Counted from the first letter of the stretch, positions 10,529 through 20,943 are shown. The stretch is DNA of 26,397 nucleotides from Streptomyces sp. NRRL F-2580 (GCF_000720115.1 NZ_JOIR01000060.1:1-26397); one strand, 5' to 3'. Translations and numbers: made by a program. Notes: a model not told the origin generated them from the sequence alone.

Positions 10529-10605
10529 TCTGCGCGGTAACCCCCGCGCACCGTCGAACAAGCGTGTAGCTTGCCGGGGCAGAAGGGTGGGGGGTGGGTT
10601 CCGCA

Positions 10606-11328
10606 ATGGGCGTACGGGTCGTGGTGGTCGACGAGCACCGGCTGCTGGCCGAGGCGCTGGCCTCTGCCCTGAAACTGCGCGGCCACCGGGTCCTGGCGGC
10701 GGCGGCACCGGCCGCGGGCGCCGCCGAGCTGGTCATCGGACGCGCCCCCGAGGTGTGCCTGTTCGGGACGGCGAGCCCCGCCGAGGCCGGGGTCTTCGAG
10801 CCCGTGGCCCGCATCAAGCGGGAGCGCCCGCAGATCGCCGTCGTCGTCCTCGGCCCGGTGCCGAGCCCGCGCGGGATCGCGGCCGCCTTCGCCGCCGGAG
10901 CCTCCGGGTACGTACGCCACGACGAGCGCATCGAGGGCGTGGAGCGGGCGCTGGCCAAGGCGCGGGCGGGCGAGGTGGCGATCGCCCCGCAGCTGTTGCA
11001 GGGGGCCTTCGCGGAGCTCCTGAACCCGGCCGCCCAGCCCGACGACGAGGGCAGCCGACTGCTGCGGCTGCTCACCCCGCGCGAGGTGGAGGTGCTGGTG
11101 CGGGTCGCCGAGGGCGAGGACACCCGGCTGATCGCCGCGGGCATGGAGATCGCCCCGAGCACCGCCCGTACGCACGTGCAGCGGGTGCTGATGAAGCTGG
11201 GTGTGGGATCGCGGCTGGAGGCGGCCGCGCTGGCCGCCCGTACCGGCCTGCTGGACCGGGCGCTGCCGGTGCGGCCGTCCGCCGCCGATTTCCCCGCGGG
11301 CGTCGAATCGGGTAAGCCAGTGTCCTAG
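10606..11328 (+). CDS. LuxR/NarL-type regulator with a degenerate receiver domain
   Basis: A 240-aa protein with an N-terminal receiver-like domain (1-120) and a C-terminal LuxR-type HTH (about 160-225: [16 protein letters not shown] ... [14 protein letters not shown]). The acidic pair survives as D9-E10, but the phospho-acceptor position after beta-3 (PEVCLFG) is Gly54 instead of Asp. The conserved Lys of beta-5 is also lost (GYVRHDE). It is therefore probably an atypical, phosphorylation-independent regulator controlled by ligand, partner or abundance. The ATG at 10606 is chosen because the receiver fold starts at once and a G-rich ribosome site (10586-10597) precedes it; GTG at 10594 is the alternative. 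An inverted repeat CAAGC-GTGTA-GCTTG at 10559-10573 may be an operator. No kinase gene adjoins it. Confidence 0.85.
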   Translation: MGVRVVVVDEHRLLAEALASALKLRGHRVLAAAAPAAGAAELVIGRAPEVCLFGTASPAEAGVFEPVARIKRERPQIAVVVLGPVPSPRGIAAAFAAGASGYVRHDERIEGVERALAKARAGEVAIAPQLLQGAFAELLNPAAQPDDEGSRLLRLLTPREVEVLVRVAEGEDTRLIAAGMEIAPSTARTHVQRVLMKLGVGSRLEAAALAARTGLLDRALPVRPSAADFPAGVESGKPVS

Positions 11329-11375
11329 CACGCGCAGCCTCCCGCGCGTGCTCCCCCGCGAGAGGCAGTAGGCGA

Positions 11376-12335
11376 GTGAGCAAGTACCTGGTAACCGGTG
11401 GCGCCGGATACGTCGGCAGCGTGGTCGCGGCCCACCTCCTGGAGGCCGGCCACGAGGTCACCGTCCTCGACGACCTCAGCACCGGCTTCCGCGTCGGCGT
11501 CCCGGCGGGCGCCGCGTTCATCGAGGGCCGCATCCAGGACGCCGCCCGCCACCTGGACTCCTCCTACGAGGCGGTGCTGCACTTCGCGGCCTCCTCGCAG
11601 GTCGGCGAGTCCGTGGTGAACCCGGGCAAGTACTGGGAGAACAACGTCGGCGGCACGCTCGCCCTGCTGGGTGCGATGCGCGAGGCGGGCGTGCGCAAGC
11701 TGGTGTTCTCCTCCACCGCCGCGACCTACGGGGAGCCGACGGAGGGCCTGCTCACCGAGGCCTCGGTGACCGCGCCGACCAACCCGTACGGCGCCTCGAA
11801 GCTGGCCGTCGACCACATGATCGCGGGGGAGTGCGTGGCGCACGGCCTGGCCGCGGTGTCCCTGCGCTACTTCAACGTGGCCGGGGCCTACGGGGAGTTC
11901 GGCGAGCGGCACACGCCCGAGACGCACCTGATCCCGCTGGTCCTCCAGGTCGCGCTGGGCGAGCGAGAGTCGATCTCCGTGTTCGGCGAGGACTACCCGA
12001 CCCCGGACGGCACCTGCGTGCGCGACTACATCCACGTCGCCGACCTGGCGGAGGCCCACCTGGCCGCCCTGCGGGTCGCCGCCGATGGGGAGCACCTGAT
12101 CTGCAACCTGGGCAACGGCAGCGGGTTCTCGGTCCGCGAGGTCGTCGAGACGGTCCGCAAGGTCACCGGCCGGGAGATCCCCGAGGTCGTCGCCCCGCGC
12201 CGGGCCGGCGACCCCGCGATGCTGGTCGCCTCCGCCCGCACGGCGCACGAGCGCCTCGGCTGGACCCCGAGCCGCTCGGACCTGACCGGCATCATCACGG
12301 ACGCGTGGAACTTCGCGCGCACGCACACCGCCTGA
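11376..12335 (+). CDS. galE: UDP-glucose 4-epimerase
   Basis: A 319-aa extended short-chain dehydrogenase/reductase that interconverts UDP-glucose and UDP-galactose using bound NAD. The Rossmann motif is TGGAGYVGS (7-15). The catalytic pair YxxxK is Y138 and K142 (NPYGASK), with the Ser/Thr partner in FSSTAATYG (111-119). The substrate-side motif [10 protein letters not shown] follows. The length is a little short for GalE (about 325-340) but complete. The GTG at 11376 follows AGAGG (11361-11365). It starts 47 bases after the regulator stop and ends at a strong hairpin. No other galactose genes adjoin, so a role in supplying UDP-galactose for cell-surface glycans is likely. Another UDP-sugar epimerase activity cannot be excluded. 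Confidence 0.9.
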   Translation: MSKYLVTGGAGYVGSVVAAHLLEAGHEVTVLDDLSTGFRVGVPAGAAFIEGRIQDAARHLDSSYEAVLHFAASSQVGESVVNPGKYWENNVGGTLALLGAMREAGVRKLVFSSTAATYGEPTEGLLTEASVTAPTNPYGASKLAVDHMIAGECVAHGLAAVSLRYFNVAGAYGEFGERHTPETHLIPLVLQVALGERESISVFGEDYPTPDGTCVRDYIHVADLAEAHLAALRVAADGEHLICNLGNGSGFSVREVVETVRKVTGREIPEVVAPRRAGDPAMLVASARTAHERLGWTPSRSDLTGIITDAWNFARTHTA

Positions 12336-12371
12336 CCCACGGGTATCCCCCCGGAACACCGCTGTCCTGCG

Positions 12372-12403
12372 CGCCCCCCGCACCCTGTCCGGTGCGGGGG
12401 GCG
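12372..12403 (+). terminator. Strong hairpin terminator after galE
   Basis: A perfect 13-bp stem, CGCCCCCCGCACC (12372-12384) with its complement (12391-12403), encloses the six-base loop CTGTCC, 37 bases after the galE stop. Confidence 0.88.
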
Positions 12404-12815
12404 TGTGCGTGGGGGCCGTACGCTGCCGCCGGGCGCTGTGCGCGGGCGCCCGGCGTGCACACGCCGGGTGAATGGCCCACCGTGCAACTGCCCGTGGCAC
12501 GCGCCGGTACGGAAGCTGCCATCCGGACCGGTGGTACAGGTGATTTCAAGCCACCCCGAAGGGGGTTCAGAACGCCTGCGCCGGAAAATCGCAGGGAAAA
12601 CTTCTGCTATTCGGCCAACCGCGAGCGGCACCGGGCCCTACGCTGATGCGAGACACCGGTGGGGGCCGGTGTTGATTCAGGGGTCGAGACAAGTCGGGTA
12701 CGACGTCCGGTCCGGGGTAGTGCAGAGGTGTCACGGCGGCGGCCGGGGCAGCTGCGGACCACCCGGTCCGGGCGCCGTACCCGCCGTCGTCCGTTCCCCT
12801 ACCCTTGGGGGTTTT
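12404..12815. other. Long leader/intergenic region before the second LuxR gene
   Basis: About 410 bases with no convincing gene. The downstream frame stays open back to 12405, but base use there is not codon-like. The stretch 12535-12625 is visibly less GC-rich than its surroundings. It contains small hairpins: ACCCC-GAAG-GGGGT around 12554-12567 and CACCGG-TGGGGG-CCGGTG at 12654-12671. TACGCT at 12639-12644 could be a -10, giving a leader of about 165 bases. GGGTAC at 12696-12701 resembles a stress-sigma -10, but no -35 sits at the right distance. A long regulated leader or small RNA is possible; this is inference. Confidence 0.45.
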
Positions 12816-13583
12816 GTGGTTCGTATCCGGGTTCTCGTCGTCGACGATCACCGCATCTTCGCCGAATCGCTCGCAGCCGCGCTCGCGGCCGAGCCGGACG
12901 TGGACGTGTCCGCGGCCGGCAGCGGCCCCGCCGCCCTGCGCTGCCTCGAACGCGCGGCGGCCGAGGGCCGCCGTTTCGACGTCCTGCTGGTCGACGCCGA
13001 TCTCGGCGCGGTCGCCGGGGCCTTGCCCGCCCAGCGGGAGCCGGGCTCGGGGCCACCGCCGCCCGGCTCGGACGGGATCGCGCTGGTCGCCGGGGTGCGG
13101 GTGACCCACCCCGGGGTCCGTACGGTCGTGCTCGCCGAGCGCGACGACCCCCGCCGGGCCGCGCACGCGCTGCAGGCCGGGGCCTCGGGCTGGGTGGCGA
13201 AGGACTGCTCGCTCTCGCGGCTGCTGGCCGTCATCCGAGGGGTGCTGCGCGAGGAGACCCACCTGCCGCCCGCGCTGCTGACCGGAGTGCTCCGGGAGTT
13301 GACCGCGGCGCGCAAGCACCGCACGGACAGCGAACGGCTCGTGGAGTCGCTCACCCCGCGCGAACACGAGGTGCTGCGCTGCATGGTGGCGGGGCTGGGC
13401 CGCAAGGACGTCGCCGCGCGCCTGTTCCTGTCCCCGCACACCGTCCGCACGCACATGCAGAACGTGCTGGGCAAGCTCGGCGTGCACTCCACGCTGGCGG
13501 CGGTGGCGCTGGCCCGGCGGGCCGGCGTACGACCGGCCGACCTAGCCGGGGATGTTGTCGAACGGAGCGGTCAACTGGCGTAG
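12816..13583 (+). CDS. NarL/LuxR-type response regulator with an insertion in the receiver
   Basis: A 255-aa protein. The receiver has the acidic pair D10-D11, the phospho-acceptor D60 (FDVLLVDADL) and K129 (GWVAKD), so it can probably be phosphorylated. Between D60 and the usual DGI motif (D86-G87) lie about 20 extra residues rich in Pro, Gly and Ala. The C-terminal HTH (about 178-240) reads LTPREHEVLRCMVAGLGRKDVAARLFLSPHTVRTHMQNVLGKLGV. The start GTG at 12816 follows GGGGG at 12807-12811 and is the codon from which the receiver begins (VRIRVLVVDDHR). The last 42 bases overlap the 3' end of the opposite-strand marR gene. No kinase gene is adjacent, so the partner is unknown. Confidence 0.87.
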   Translation: MVRIRVLVVDDHRIFAESLAAALAAEPDVDVSAAGSGPAALRCLERAAAEGRRFDVLLVDADLGAVAGALPAQREPGSGPPPPGSDGIALVAGVRVTHPGVRTVVLAERDDPRRAAHALQAGASGWVAKDCSLSRLLAVIRGVLREETHLPPALLTGVLRELTAARKHRTDSERLVESLTPREHEVLRCMVAGLGRKDVAARLFLSPHTVRTHMQNVLGKLGVHSTLAAVALARRAGVRPADLAGDVVERSGQLA

Positions 13584-14039
13584 CAGCCCGGCGAGATCAC
13601 CGCGCTGGTTCTGCGAGAGCTGGGCCAGGATCGCCCGCTCCTGCGCCAGCAGCCCGGCGAGGGCCTGGTCCGCACGGTCCCGGCCCTCGGGGGTGAGCCG
13701 CACCAGGACCCCGCGGCGGTCGCTGGGGTCCGGGAGCCGCTCGACGAGGCCCTTCTTGGCGAGCCGGTCGATGCGGTTGGTCATGGTGCCGGAGGTGACC
13801 AGGGTCTGGGTCAGGAGCTGGCCGGGGGAGAGCTGGTAGGGCGCGCCGGCCCGGCGCAGGGACGTCAGGACGTCGAACTCCCACGGCTCCAGGCCGTGCT
13901 CGGAGAAGGCCAGCCGGCGGGCGCGGTCGAGGTGGCGCGCGAGCCTGCTGACGCGGCTCAGTACCTCGAGCGGTTCCACGTCGAGGTCAGGGCGCTCCCG
14001 CCGCCATGCCGCCACCAGTCGGTCGACCTCGTCCTCCAT
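13542..14039 (-). CDS. MarR family transcriptional regulator
   Basis: A 165-aa winged-helix regulator. The helix-turn-helix spans about 71-95 (SPGQLLTQTLVTSGTMTNRI) and the wing about 99-115, including the family hallmark DPSDRRG at 104-110. MarR proteins act as dimers, often released from DNA by phenolic or oxidised ligands. The ATG at 14039 lacks a Shine-Dalgarno but lies seven bases after TACACT, a good leaderless arrangement. ATG at 14081 would add 14 residues. It diverges from the methyltransferase gene, with operator-like repeats between, so it probably controls itself and that operon. Its 3' end overlaps the converging response-regulator gene by 42 bases. Confidence 0.87.
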   Translation of the reverse strand: MEDEVDRLVAAWRRERPDLDVEPLEVLSRVSRLARHLDRARRLAFSEHGLEPWEFDVLTSLRRAGAPYQLSPGQLLTQTLVTSGTMTNRIDRLAKKGLVERLPDPSDRRGVLVRLTPEGRDRADQALAGLLAQERAILAQLSQNQRGDLAGLLRQLTAPFDNIPG

Positions 14040-14046
14040 GCCGATC

Positions 14047-14052
14047 AGTGTA
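14047..14052 (-). promoter_or_regulatory. Candidate -10 for leaderless marR mRNA
   Basis: On the minus strand TACACT is followed by exactly seven bases and then the ATG at 14039, so transcription would begin at or next to the start codon. The -35 region is not recognisable. Leaderless mRNAs are common in Streptomyces. Confidence 0.45.
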
Positions 14053-14088
14053 AGGGGTCTGTCGATGTGAAGTCTCTTCATACCGAGT

Positions 14089-14119
14089 ATCTTGATAGCG
14101 AGCATCTTGACGTCGAGAT
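14089..14119. promoter_or_regulatory. Operator-like repeats between marR and the methyltransferase gene
   Basis: ATCTTGA occurs at 14089-14095 and again at 14104-14110. The second copy begins a 16-bp near-perfect palindrome, ATCTTGACGTCGAGAT (14104-14119), in which only the positions 5/12 pair is not Watson-Crick (a T-G pair). It overlaps AT-rich TATAAAT (14119-14125), a possible -10 for the rightward operon. The size and position fit a MarR dimer site controlling both directions; binding is inferred. Confidence 0.6.
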
Positions 14120-14200
14120 ATAAATCCCGCGAGCATGGGGCATGGAGGGGGCCGGGACAGATTCCGCTTCCGACCGCCCCGCCAGCAGGGAGGCTCGAAC

Positions 14201-15058
14201 ATGTATTCCGATACCGCGCACTCGGGGACCCCCACGTCCACAGCGCCCTCCGCTCCCACTTGGGATCCCCAGCAGTACCTCCGGCACGCAGGCCATCGCA
14301 CACGGCCCTTCCTGGACCTCCTCACCCGTATACCCGAGCTCCCCAACCGGCCCGCCCGCATCGCCGATCTCGGCTGCGGCCCCGGCAATGTCACCGCGCT
14401 CCTCGCCGACCGCTGGCCCGGCGCCCGCATCACCGGCTTCGACCTCTCCCCGGAGATGCTCCACCGCGCCACCCAGGAGCACGCCGGCCCCACCACCGGC
14501 GGCGGCAGCCTCGACTTCCGCCACGGCGACCTCGCCGGCTGGCTCCCCGAGGAGCCCTATGACCTGATCGTCTCCAACGCCGCCCTGCAGTGGGTCCCCG
14601 GCCACGCCGGCTCCTTCGGCGCCTGGATCAACGGCCTGCGCCCCGGCGGCACCTTCGCCTTCCAGATCCCCGGCAACTTCACCGCCCCCAGCCACGCCCT
14701 GCTCGCCGAACTGTGCGACACCCCGCGCTGGCGGGCCCGGCTCGCCGGCCACGGCGCCCGCTACATCCATCTCCTGGAACCTGCCGAATACCTTGCCCGG
14801 TTCACCGCGCTCGGCTGCGCCGCCGACGTCTGGGAGACCACCTACCACCAACTGCTCCACGGCCCCGACCCCGTTCTCGACTGGGTCAAGGGCACCGCCC
14901 TGCGGCCCGTCCTCACCGCCCTCGGCGACGACCGCGAAGCCGTGGACGCCTTCCTCGCCGAATACCGCGACCGGCTGCGCGTGGCCTACCCGACAGGGCC
15001 CCGCGGCACCGTTTTCCCGTTCCGCCGGATCTTCGCCGTCGCCCGCAAGGAGTCCTGA
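14201..15058 (+). CDS. tam: Trans-aconitate 2-methyltransferase-like SAM-dependent methyltransferase
   Basis: A 285-aa class I methyltransferase. SAM motif I is DLGCGPG (56-62), followed by the acidic end of beta-2 in GFDLSPEML and by NAALQWVPGH, the region characteristic of trans-aconitate methyltransferases (Tam). PGGTFAFQIPGN and the long C-terminal part with WVKGTALRP also match Tam. Tam esterifies trans-aconitate, a by-product of cis-aconitate that inhibits aconitase. The ATG at 14201 is chosen for GGGAGG (14188-14193) seven bases upstream; ATG at 14135 would add 22 poor residues and has no such site. Transcribed away from marR and followed two bases after the stop by the VOC gene. A different small acid as substrate cannot be excluded. 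Confidence 0.85.
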   Translation: MYSDTAHSGTPTSTAPSAPTWDPQQYLRHAGHRTRPFLDLLTRIPELPNRPARIADLGCGPGNVTALLADRWPGARITGFDLSPEMLHRATQEHAGPTTGGGSLDFRHGDLAGWLPEEPYDLIVSNAALQWVPGHAGSFGAWINGLRPGGTFAFQIPGNFTAPSHALLAELCDTPRWRARLAGHGARYIHLLEPAEYLARFTALGCAADVWETTYHQLLHGPDPVLDWVKGTALRPVLTALGDDREAVDAFLAEYRDRLRVAYPTGPRGTVFPFRRIFAVARKES

Positions 15059-15060
15059 CC

Positions 15061-15453
15061 GTGCTCACCGCCGTCGACCACGTCCAACTCGCCGCGCCAC
15101 CGGACTCGGAGGACCGGCTCCGCGCCTTCTACACCGACGTCCTCGGCATGACCGAGATCCCCAAACCGCCCGTCCTCGCCGCGCGCGGGGGCTGCTGGTT
15201 CGCCGCCGGGCCGGTACAGCTGCACCTCGGCATCGAGGCGGACTTCCGGCCCGCCCGCAAGGCTCACCCCGGACTGCGGGTGAGCGGCATCGAGGCGTAC
15301 GCGAACAGACTGGAGGAACGGGGTGCCAAGGTCGTCTGGGACGACGACCTGCCCGGCCACCGCCGCTTCTACTCCGAGGACCCCGTCGGCAACCGGCTCG
15401 AATTCCTTGAGGAGCACGCCCTGGAACCGCAGGCCCTGGAAGAGTGCGGCTGA
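15061..15453 (+). CDS. VOC-superfamily (glyoxalase/dioxygenase fold) protein
   Basis: A 130-aa single-module-pair VOC protein. VDHVQL near the N-terminus supplies the first metal-ligand His (H7), QLHLGIE lies mid-protein, and NRLEFLE near the end supplies the usual Glu. Two beta-alpha-beta-beta-beta modules fit the length. The family includes glyoxalase I, ring-cleaving dioxygenases, epimerases and drug-binding proteins; the reaction here cannot be assigned. The GTG at 15061 follows AAGGAG (15048-15053) by seven bases, and that site lies inside the end of the methyltransferase gene, so the two are translationally coupled. It ends just before a long shared hairpin. Confidence 0.85.
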   Translation: MLTAVDHVQLAAPPDSEDRLRAFYTDVLGMTEIPKPPVLAARGGCWFAAGPVQLHLGIEADFRPARKAHPGLRVSGIEAYANRLEERGAKVVWDDDLPGHRRFYSEDPVGNRLEFLEEHALEPQALEECG

Positions 15454-15467
15454 CCGGCCCGCACCAC

Positions 15468-15513
15468 ACGACGGCGCCCCGTCACCGAGTGCTCGGTGGC
15501 GGGGCGCCGTCGT
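15468..15513. terminator. Bidirectional terminator between VOC gene and tetR
   Basis: A 22-bp stem (15468-15489 with 15492-15513) contains a single non-Watson-Crick pair, T15482-G15499, and a nominal two-base loop. It lies between two converging genes (stops at 15453 and 15527) and is nearly symmetrical, so it can stop transcription from both sides. Confidence 0.88.
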
Positions 15514-15526
15514 ACTCCCGGCCCGC

Positions 15527-16201
15527 TCAGCTCTTGCGGCGGCCCACCAGCTGCGGCTTCGACTCCAGCCCGTCCAGCCCGTGCCAGGCCAGGTTGACCA
15601 GGTGGGCGGCCACCTCCGCCTTCTTCGGCCTGCGGACGTCCAGCCACCACTGCCCGGTCAGCGCCACCATCCCGACCAGCGCCTGCGCGTACAGCGGCGC
15701 CAGCTTGGGATCGAAGCCCCGTGCCTTGAACTCCAGACCCAGGATGTCCTCGACCTGAGTGGCGATGTCACTGATCAGCGAGGCGAAGGTGCCGGTCGAC
15801 TGCGCCACGGGGGAGTCCCGGACCAGGATCCGGAACCCGTCCGTGTACGACTCGATGTAGTCCAGCAGCGCGAACGCGGCCTGCTCCAGCAGCTCCCGCG
15901 GATGCCCGGCCGTCAACGCCCCCGTCACCCCGTCCAGCAGCTGGCGCATCTCCCGGTCCACGACCACCGCGTACAGCCCCTCCTTGCCCCCGAAGTGCTC
16001 GTACACCACGGGCTTGGACACCCCGGCCTTCGCGGCGATCTCCTCCACCGACGTGCCCTCGAAGCCTTTCTCGGCGAACAGTGCCCGGCCGATGTCCAGC
16101 AGCTGCTGGCGCCGCTCCGCGCCCGTCATCCGCACCCGGCGGCCGCGCCGGGGCTTGTCGCTGCTGGAATTACCGCCGTCGATCGCCACGCCCCCCATCA
16201 T
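15527..16201 (-). CDS. TetR family repressor, paired with the desaturase
   Basis: A 224-aa TetR protein. The DNA-binding domain is at 25-75, with the helix-turn-helix [21 protein letters not shown] (about 50-70), followed by an all-helical ligand domain ([20 protein letters not shown]). The start codons ATG-ATG at 16201/16198 overlap the desaturase stop (ATGA), so the two proteins are translationally coupled. TetR regulators sited with acyl-CoA desaturases often sense acyl-CoA or fatty acids. By context this one likely represses its own operon through the tandem repeat at 17228-17257. A longer open frame upstream, inside the desaturase gene, is not protein-like. Confidence 0.88.
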   Translation of the reverse strand: MMGGVAIDGGNSSSDKPRRGRRVRMTGAERRQQLLDIGRALFAEKGFEGTSVEEIAAKAGVSKPVVYEHFGGKEGLYAVVVDREMRQLLDGVTGALTAGHPRELLEQAAFALLDYIESYTDGFRILVRDSPVAQSTGTFASLISDIATQVEDILGLEFKARGFDPKLAPLYAQALVGMVALTGQWWLDVRRPKKAEVAAHLVNLAWHGLDGLESKPQLVGRRKS

Positions 16202-17178
16202 GCCGCTTTCGGCTCGTTTTCCTTGCGCCGGGCGTCGAGGCGGGCCTCCGACGGCCAGCGCACGTCCGTGGCCCAGCCCAGCTGCTCGCACCAGCGGATC
16301 AGCCGCGCGCTGGAGTCGATCTGGCCGCGCAGCACACCGTGCCTGGCCGAGGTCGGGTCGGCGTGGTGCAGGTTGTGCCAGGACTCCCCGCAGGAGAGCA
16401 CCGCCAGCCACCACACGTTGCCGCTGCGGTCCCGGGACTTGAACGGCCGCTTGCCCACCGCGTGGCAGATCGAGTTGATCGACCACGTCACGTGGTGCAG
16501 CAGCGAGACCCGCACCAGCGAGCCCCAGAAGAACGCCGTGAACGCACCCCACCAGGACATCGTCACCAGACCGCCCACCAGCGGCGGGATCGCCAGCGAC
16601 AGCATCGTCCAGAAGATGAAGTCGCGCGAGATCCGCCGGATCGCCGGATCCTTGATCAGGTCCGGGGCGTACTTCTGCTGATCGGTCTGCTCCTCGTCGA
16701 AGAGCCAGCCGATGTGCGCCCACCACAGCCCCTTCATCAGCGCCGGCAGCGTCTCGCCGAACCGCCACGGCGAATGCGGGTCACCCTCGTGGTCCGAGTA
16801 CTTGTGGTGCTTGCGGTGGTCCGCCACCCAGCGCACCAGCGGTCCCTCCACCGCCATCGAACCCATCACGGCCAGGGCGATCCGCAGCGGGCGCTTCGCC
16901 TTGAAGGAACCGTGCGTGAAATAGCGGTGGAAACCGATGGTGATCCCGTGGCAGGCCAGGAAGTACATGAAGACCATCAGGCCCACGTCCAGCCAGCTCA
17001 CCCCCCAGCCCCATGCCAGCGGGATCGCCGCCAGCAGGGCCAGGAAGGGAACGGTGATGAACAGCAGCAGAGCGATCTGTTCGATGGACCGCTTGTTCTC
17101 GCCGCCGAGGGTGGCGGACGGCGCAGATGTGTCGGAGGACGCCGAGGCATCCTCGATCAGATCGGGACTGGTGGTCAT
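16198..17178 (-). CDS. Delta-9 type acyl-CoA/fatty-acid desaturase
   Basis: A 326-aa membrane di-iron desaturase of the stearoyl-CoA type, which introduces a cis double bond into saturated acyl chains with O2 and reducing power. All three histidine boxes are present: HRYFTH (84-89), HRKHH (121-125) and HNLHH (268-272). Four hydrophobic segments flank them in the usual pairs (about 36-54, 62-82, 187-203, 208-224). The N-terminal 30 residues are Ser/Thr/Asp-rich and disordered-looking. The ATG at 17178 follows AGGGGA on the minus strand by about four bases. First gene of a two-gene operon with the tetR regulator; the promoter region holds a tandem operator-like repeat. Expected role: membrane fluidity adjustment, for example in cold. 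Confidence 0.92.
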   Translation of the reverse strand: MTTSPDLIEDASASSDTSAPSATLGGENKRSIEQIALLLFITVPFLALLAAIPLAWGWGVSWLDVGLMVFMYFLACHGITIGFHRYFTHGSFKAKRPLRIALAVMGSMAVEGPLVRWVADHRKHHKYSDHEGDPHSPWRFGETLPALMKGLWWAHIGWLFDEEQTDQQKYAPDLIKDPAIRRISRDFIFWTMLSLAIPPLVGGLVTMSWWGAFTAFFWGSLVRVSLLHHVTWSINSICHAVGKRPFKSRDRSGNVWWLAVLSCGESWHNLHHADPTSARHGVLRGQIDSSARLIRWCEQLGWATDVRWPSEARLDARRKENEPKAA

Positions 17179-17227
17179 GGGGTCCCCTGGGGGGTGAGAG
17201 GAGTCGGCAGGCTCACCGGTCACGGAC

Positions 17228-17257
17228 CCTACGGACCCGTAACCTACGGCATCGTAA
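17228..17257. promoter_or_regulatory. Tandem 15-bp operator-like repeat upstream of the desaturase
   Basis: Two head-to-tail copies, CCTACGGACCCGTAA (17228-17242) and CCTACGGCATCGTAA (17243-17257), match at 12 of 15 positions. Each has the dyad TACG-N4-CGTA. They lie 50-79 bases upstream of the desaturase start and overlap possible minus-strand -10 hexamers TAGGTT (17246-17241) and TAGGGT (17231-17226). A dimeric repressor bound here would block the promoter. The co-transcribed TetR is the obvious candidate. Confidence 0.65.
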
Positions 17258-17526
17258 GTATGGCAAAGCCGGGTCCCGAGGCAAGAGGAGCGCGTCGGGG
17301 GCGAAAACGCGCCCGCGGACGGGGCACGCGCCGCCTTATGAGACGTCTGCCCAGGCACACGCGCGGGACACCTATCCTGGTCCCGTCGGACAGCGCGGTC
17401 CGCACGGGCAGCCCGAGCTGCGCATCAGGAGCGACGATCCCCCGGACGGAGTCCGCAGGGGCATCGGAGCGCGCGGCCGGCAGCCCACCGCCCAGTAGCG
17501 CTCGAACACTGCAAGGAGCCGCACCT
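17258..17526. other. ppc upstream region with candidate promoter
   Basis: Together with the repeat above this is the divergent gap between the desaturase and ppc (348 bases in all). TATCCT at 17373-17378 (+) resembles a vegetative -10 and would give a leader of about 140 bases. A TGCCCA hexamer 19 bases upstream is a poor -35. GGGAC and GTCCC arms flank the TATCCT. No gene is seen. A frame open through this stretch into ppc lacks family similarity before the GTG at 17527. Confidence 0.4.
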
Positions 17527-20289
<2,763 letters not shown>

Positions 20290-20300
20290 GCCCCCGGAGC

Positions 20301-20352
20301 CGGACATGACGGAGCCCCCGCACCGGCCGGTGCGGGGGCTCCCTCATGTCCG
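20301..20352. terminator. Bidirectional terminator between ppc and pth
   Basis: An inner perfect 32-base palindrome (20311-20342, GGAGCCCCCGCACCGG and its complement) is extended by nine more pairs (20301-20309 with 20344-20352) after one C-C mismatch. It fills nearly the whole 63-base gap and ends next to the pth stop codon, so it serves both converging genes. Confidence 0.92.
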
Positions 20353-20943
20353 TCAGGAGTTGTACGTGGACTGCGCGCGCTCCAGGCCCTCCTGGACCAG
20401 GCACTCCACCGAGTCGGCGGTTCGGTCCACGAACCAGTCCAGCTCCTTGCGCTCCGTGGACGAGAAGTCCTTCAGCACGAAGTCCGCGACCTGCATCCGG
20501 CCCGGCGGCCGGCCGATGCCGCAGCGGACCCGGTGGTAGTCCGGGCCCATCGACTTCGTCATCGACTTCAGACCGTTGTGGCCGTTGTCCCCGCCGCCCA
20601 GCTTCAGGCGCAGCGTCGGGTAGTCGATGTCCAGCTCGTCGTGGATCGCGACGATCCGGTCCAGCGGCACCTTGTAGAAGTCGCGCAGGGCCGTCACCGG
20701 GCCGCCGGAGAGGTTCATGTACGTCATCGGCTTCGCCAGCACCACCCGGCGGTTCGCCGGTCCCGGCGCGCCGATGCGGCCCTCGACCACCTGGGCCCGG
20801 GCCTTGTGCGCCTTGAACTTCCCGCCGATCCGCTCCGCCAGCAGGTCGGCCACCATGAAGCCGATGTTGTGGCGGTTGCCCGCGTACTCCGGTCCGGGGT
20901 TGCCGAGGCCGACGATCAGCCAGGGTGCCGCGTCGTCCGACAT
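20353..20943 (-). CDS. pth: Peptidyl-tRNA hydrolase
   Basis: A 196-aa enzyme that releases peptides from peptidyl-tRNA that has dropped off the ribosome, recycling tRNA. Active-site residues are all visible: N15 in GLGNPG, the catalytic H25 in RHNIGF, N77 in MTYMNLSGG and D102 in [17 protein letters not shown] is the conserved substrate loop. The length is normal. The ATG at 20943 is chosen because AAGGAG lies six bases upstream on the minus strand; a TTG three bases further out is too close to that site. Downstream of rplY with a hairpin in the 99-base gap, and last gene of the leftward block. Confidence 0.95.
   Translation of the reverse strand: MSDDAAPWLIVGLGNPGPEYAGNRHNIGFMVADLLAERIGGKFKAHKARAQVVEGRIGAPGPANRRVVLAKPMTYMNLSGGPVTALRDFYKVPLDRIVAIHDELDIDYPTLRLKLGGGDNGHNGLKSMTKSMGPDYHRVRCGIGRPPGRMQVADFVLKDFSSTERKELDWFVDRTADSVECLVQEGLERAQSTYNS

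Noticed and set aside
12405..12815. N-terminal extension of the second LuxR regulator
   Set aside because: The open frame has non-coding base use; the receiver domain starts precisely at the GTG at 12816.
16081..17526. N-terminal extension of ppc
   Set aside because: The extension is antisense to tetR and the desaturase, has no similarity to PEP carboxylase, and the GTG at 17527 has a good AAGGAG.
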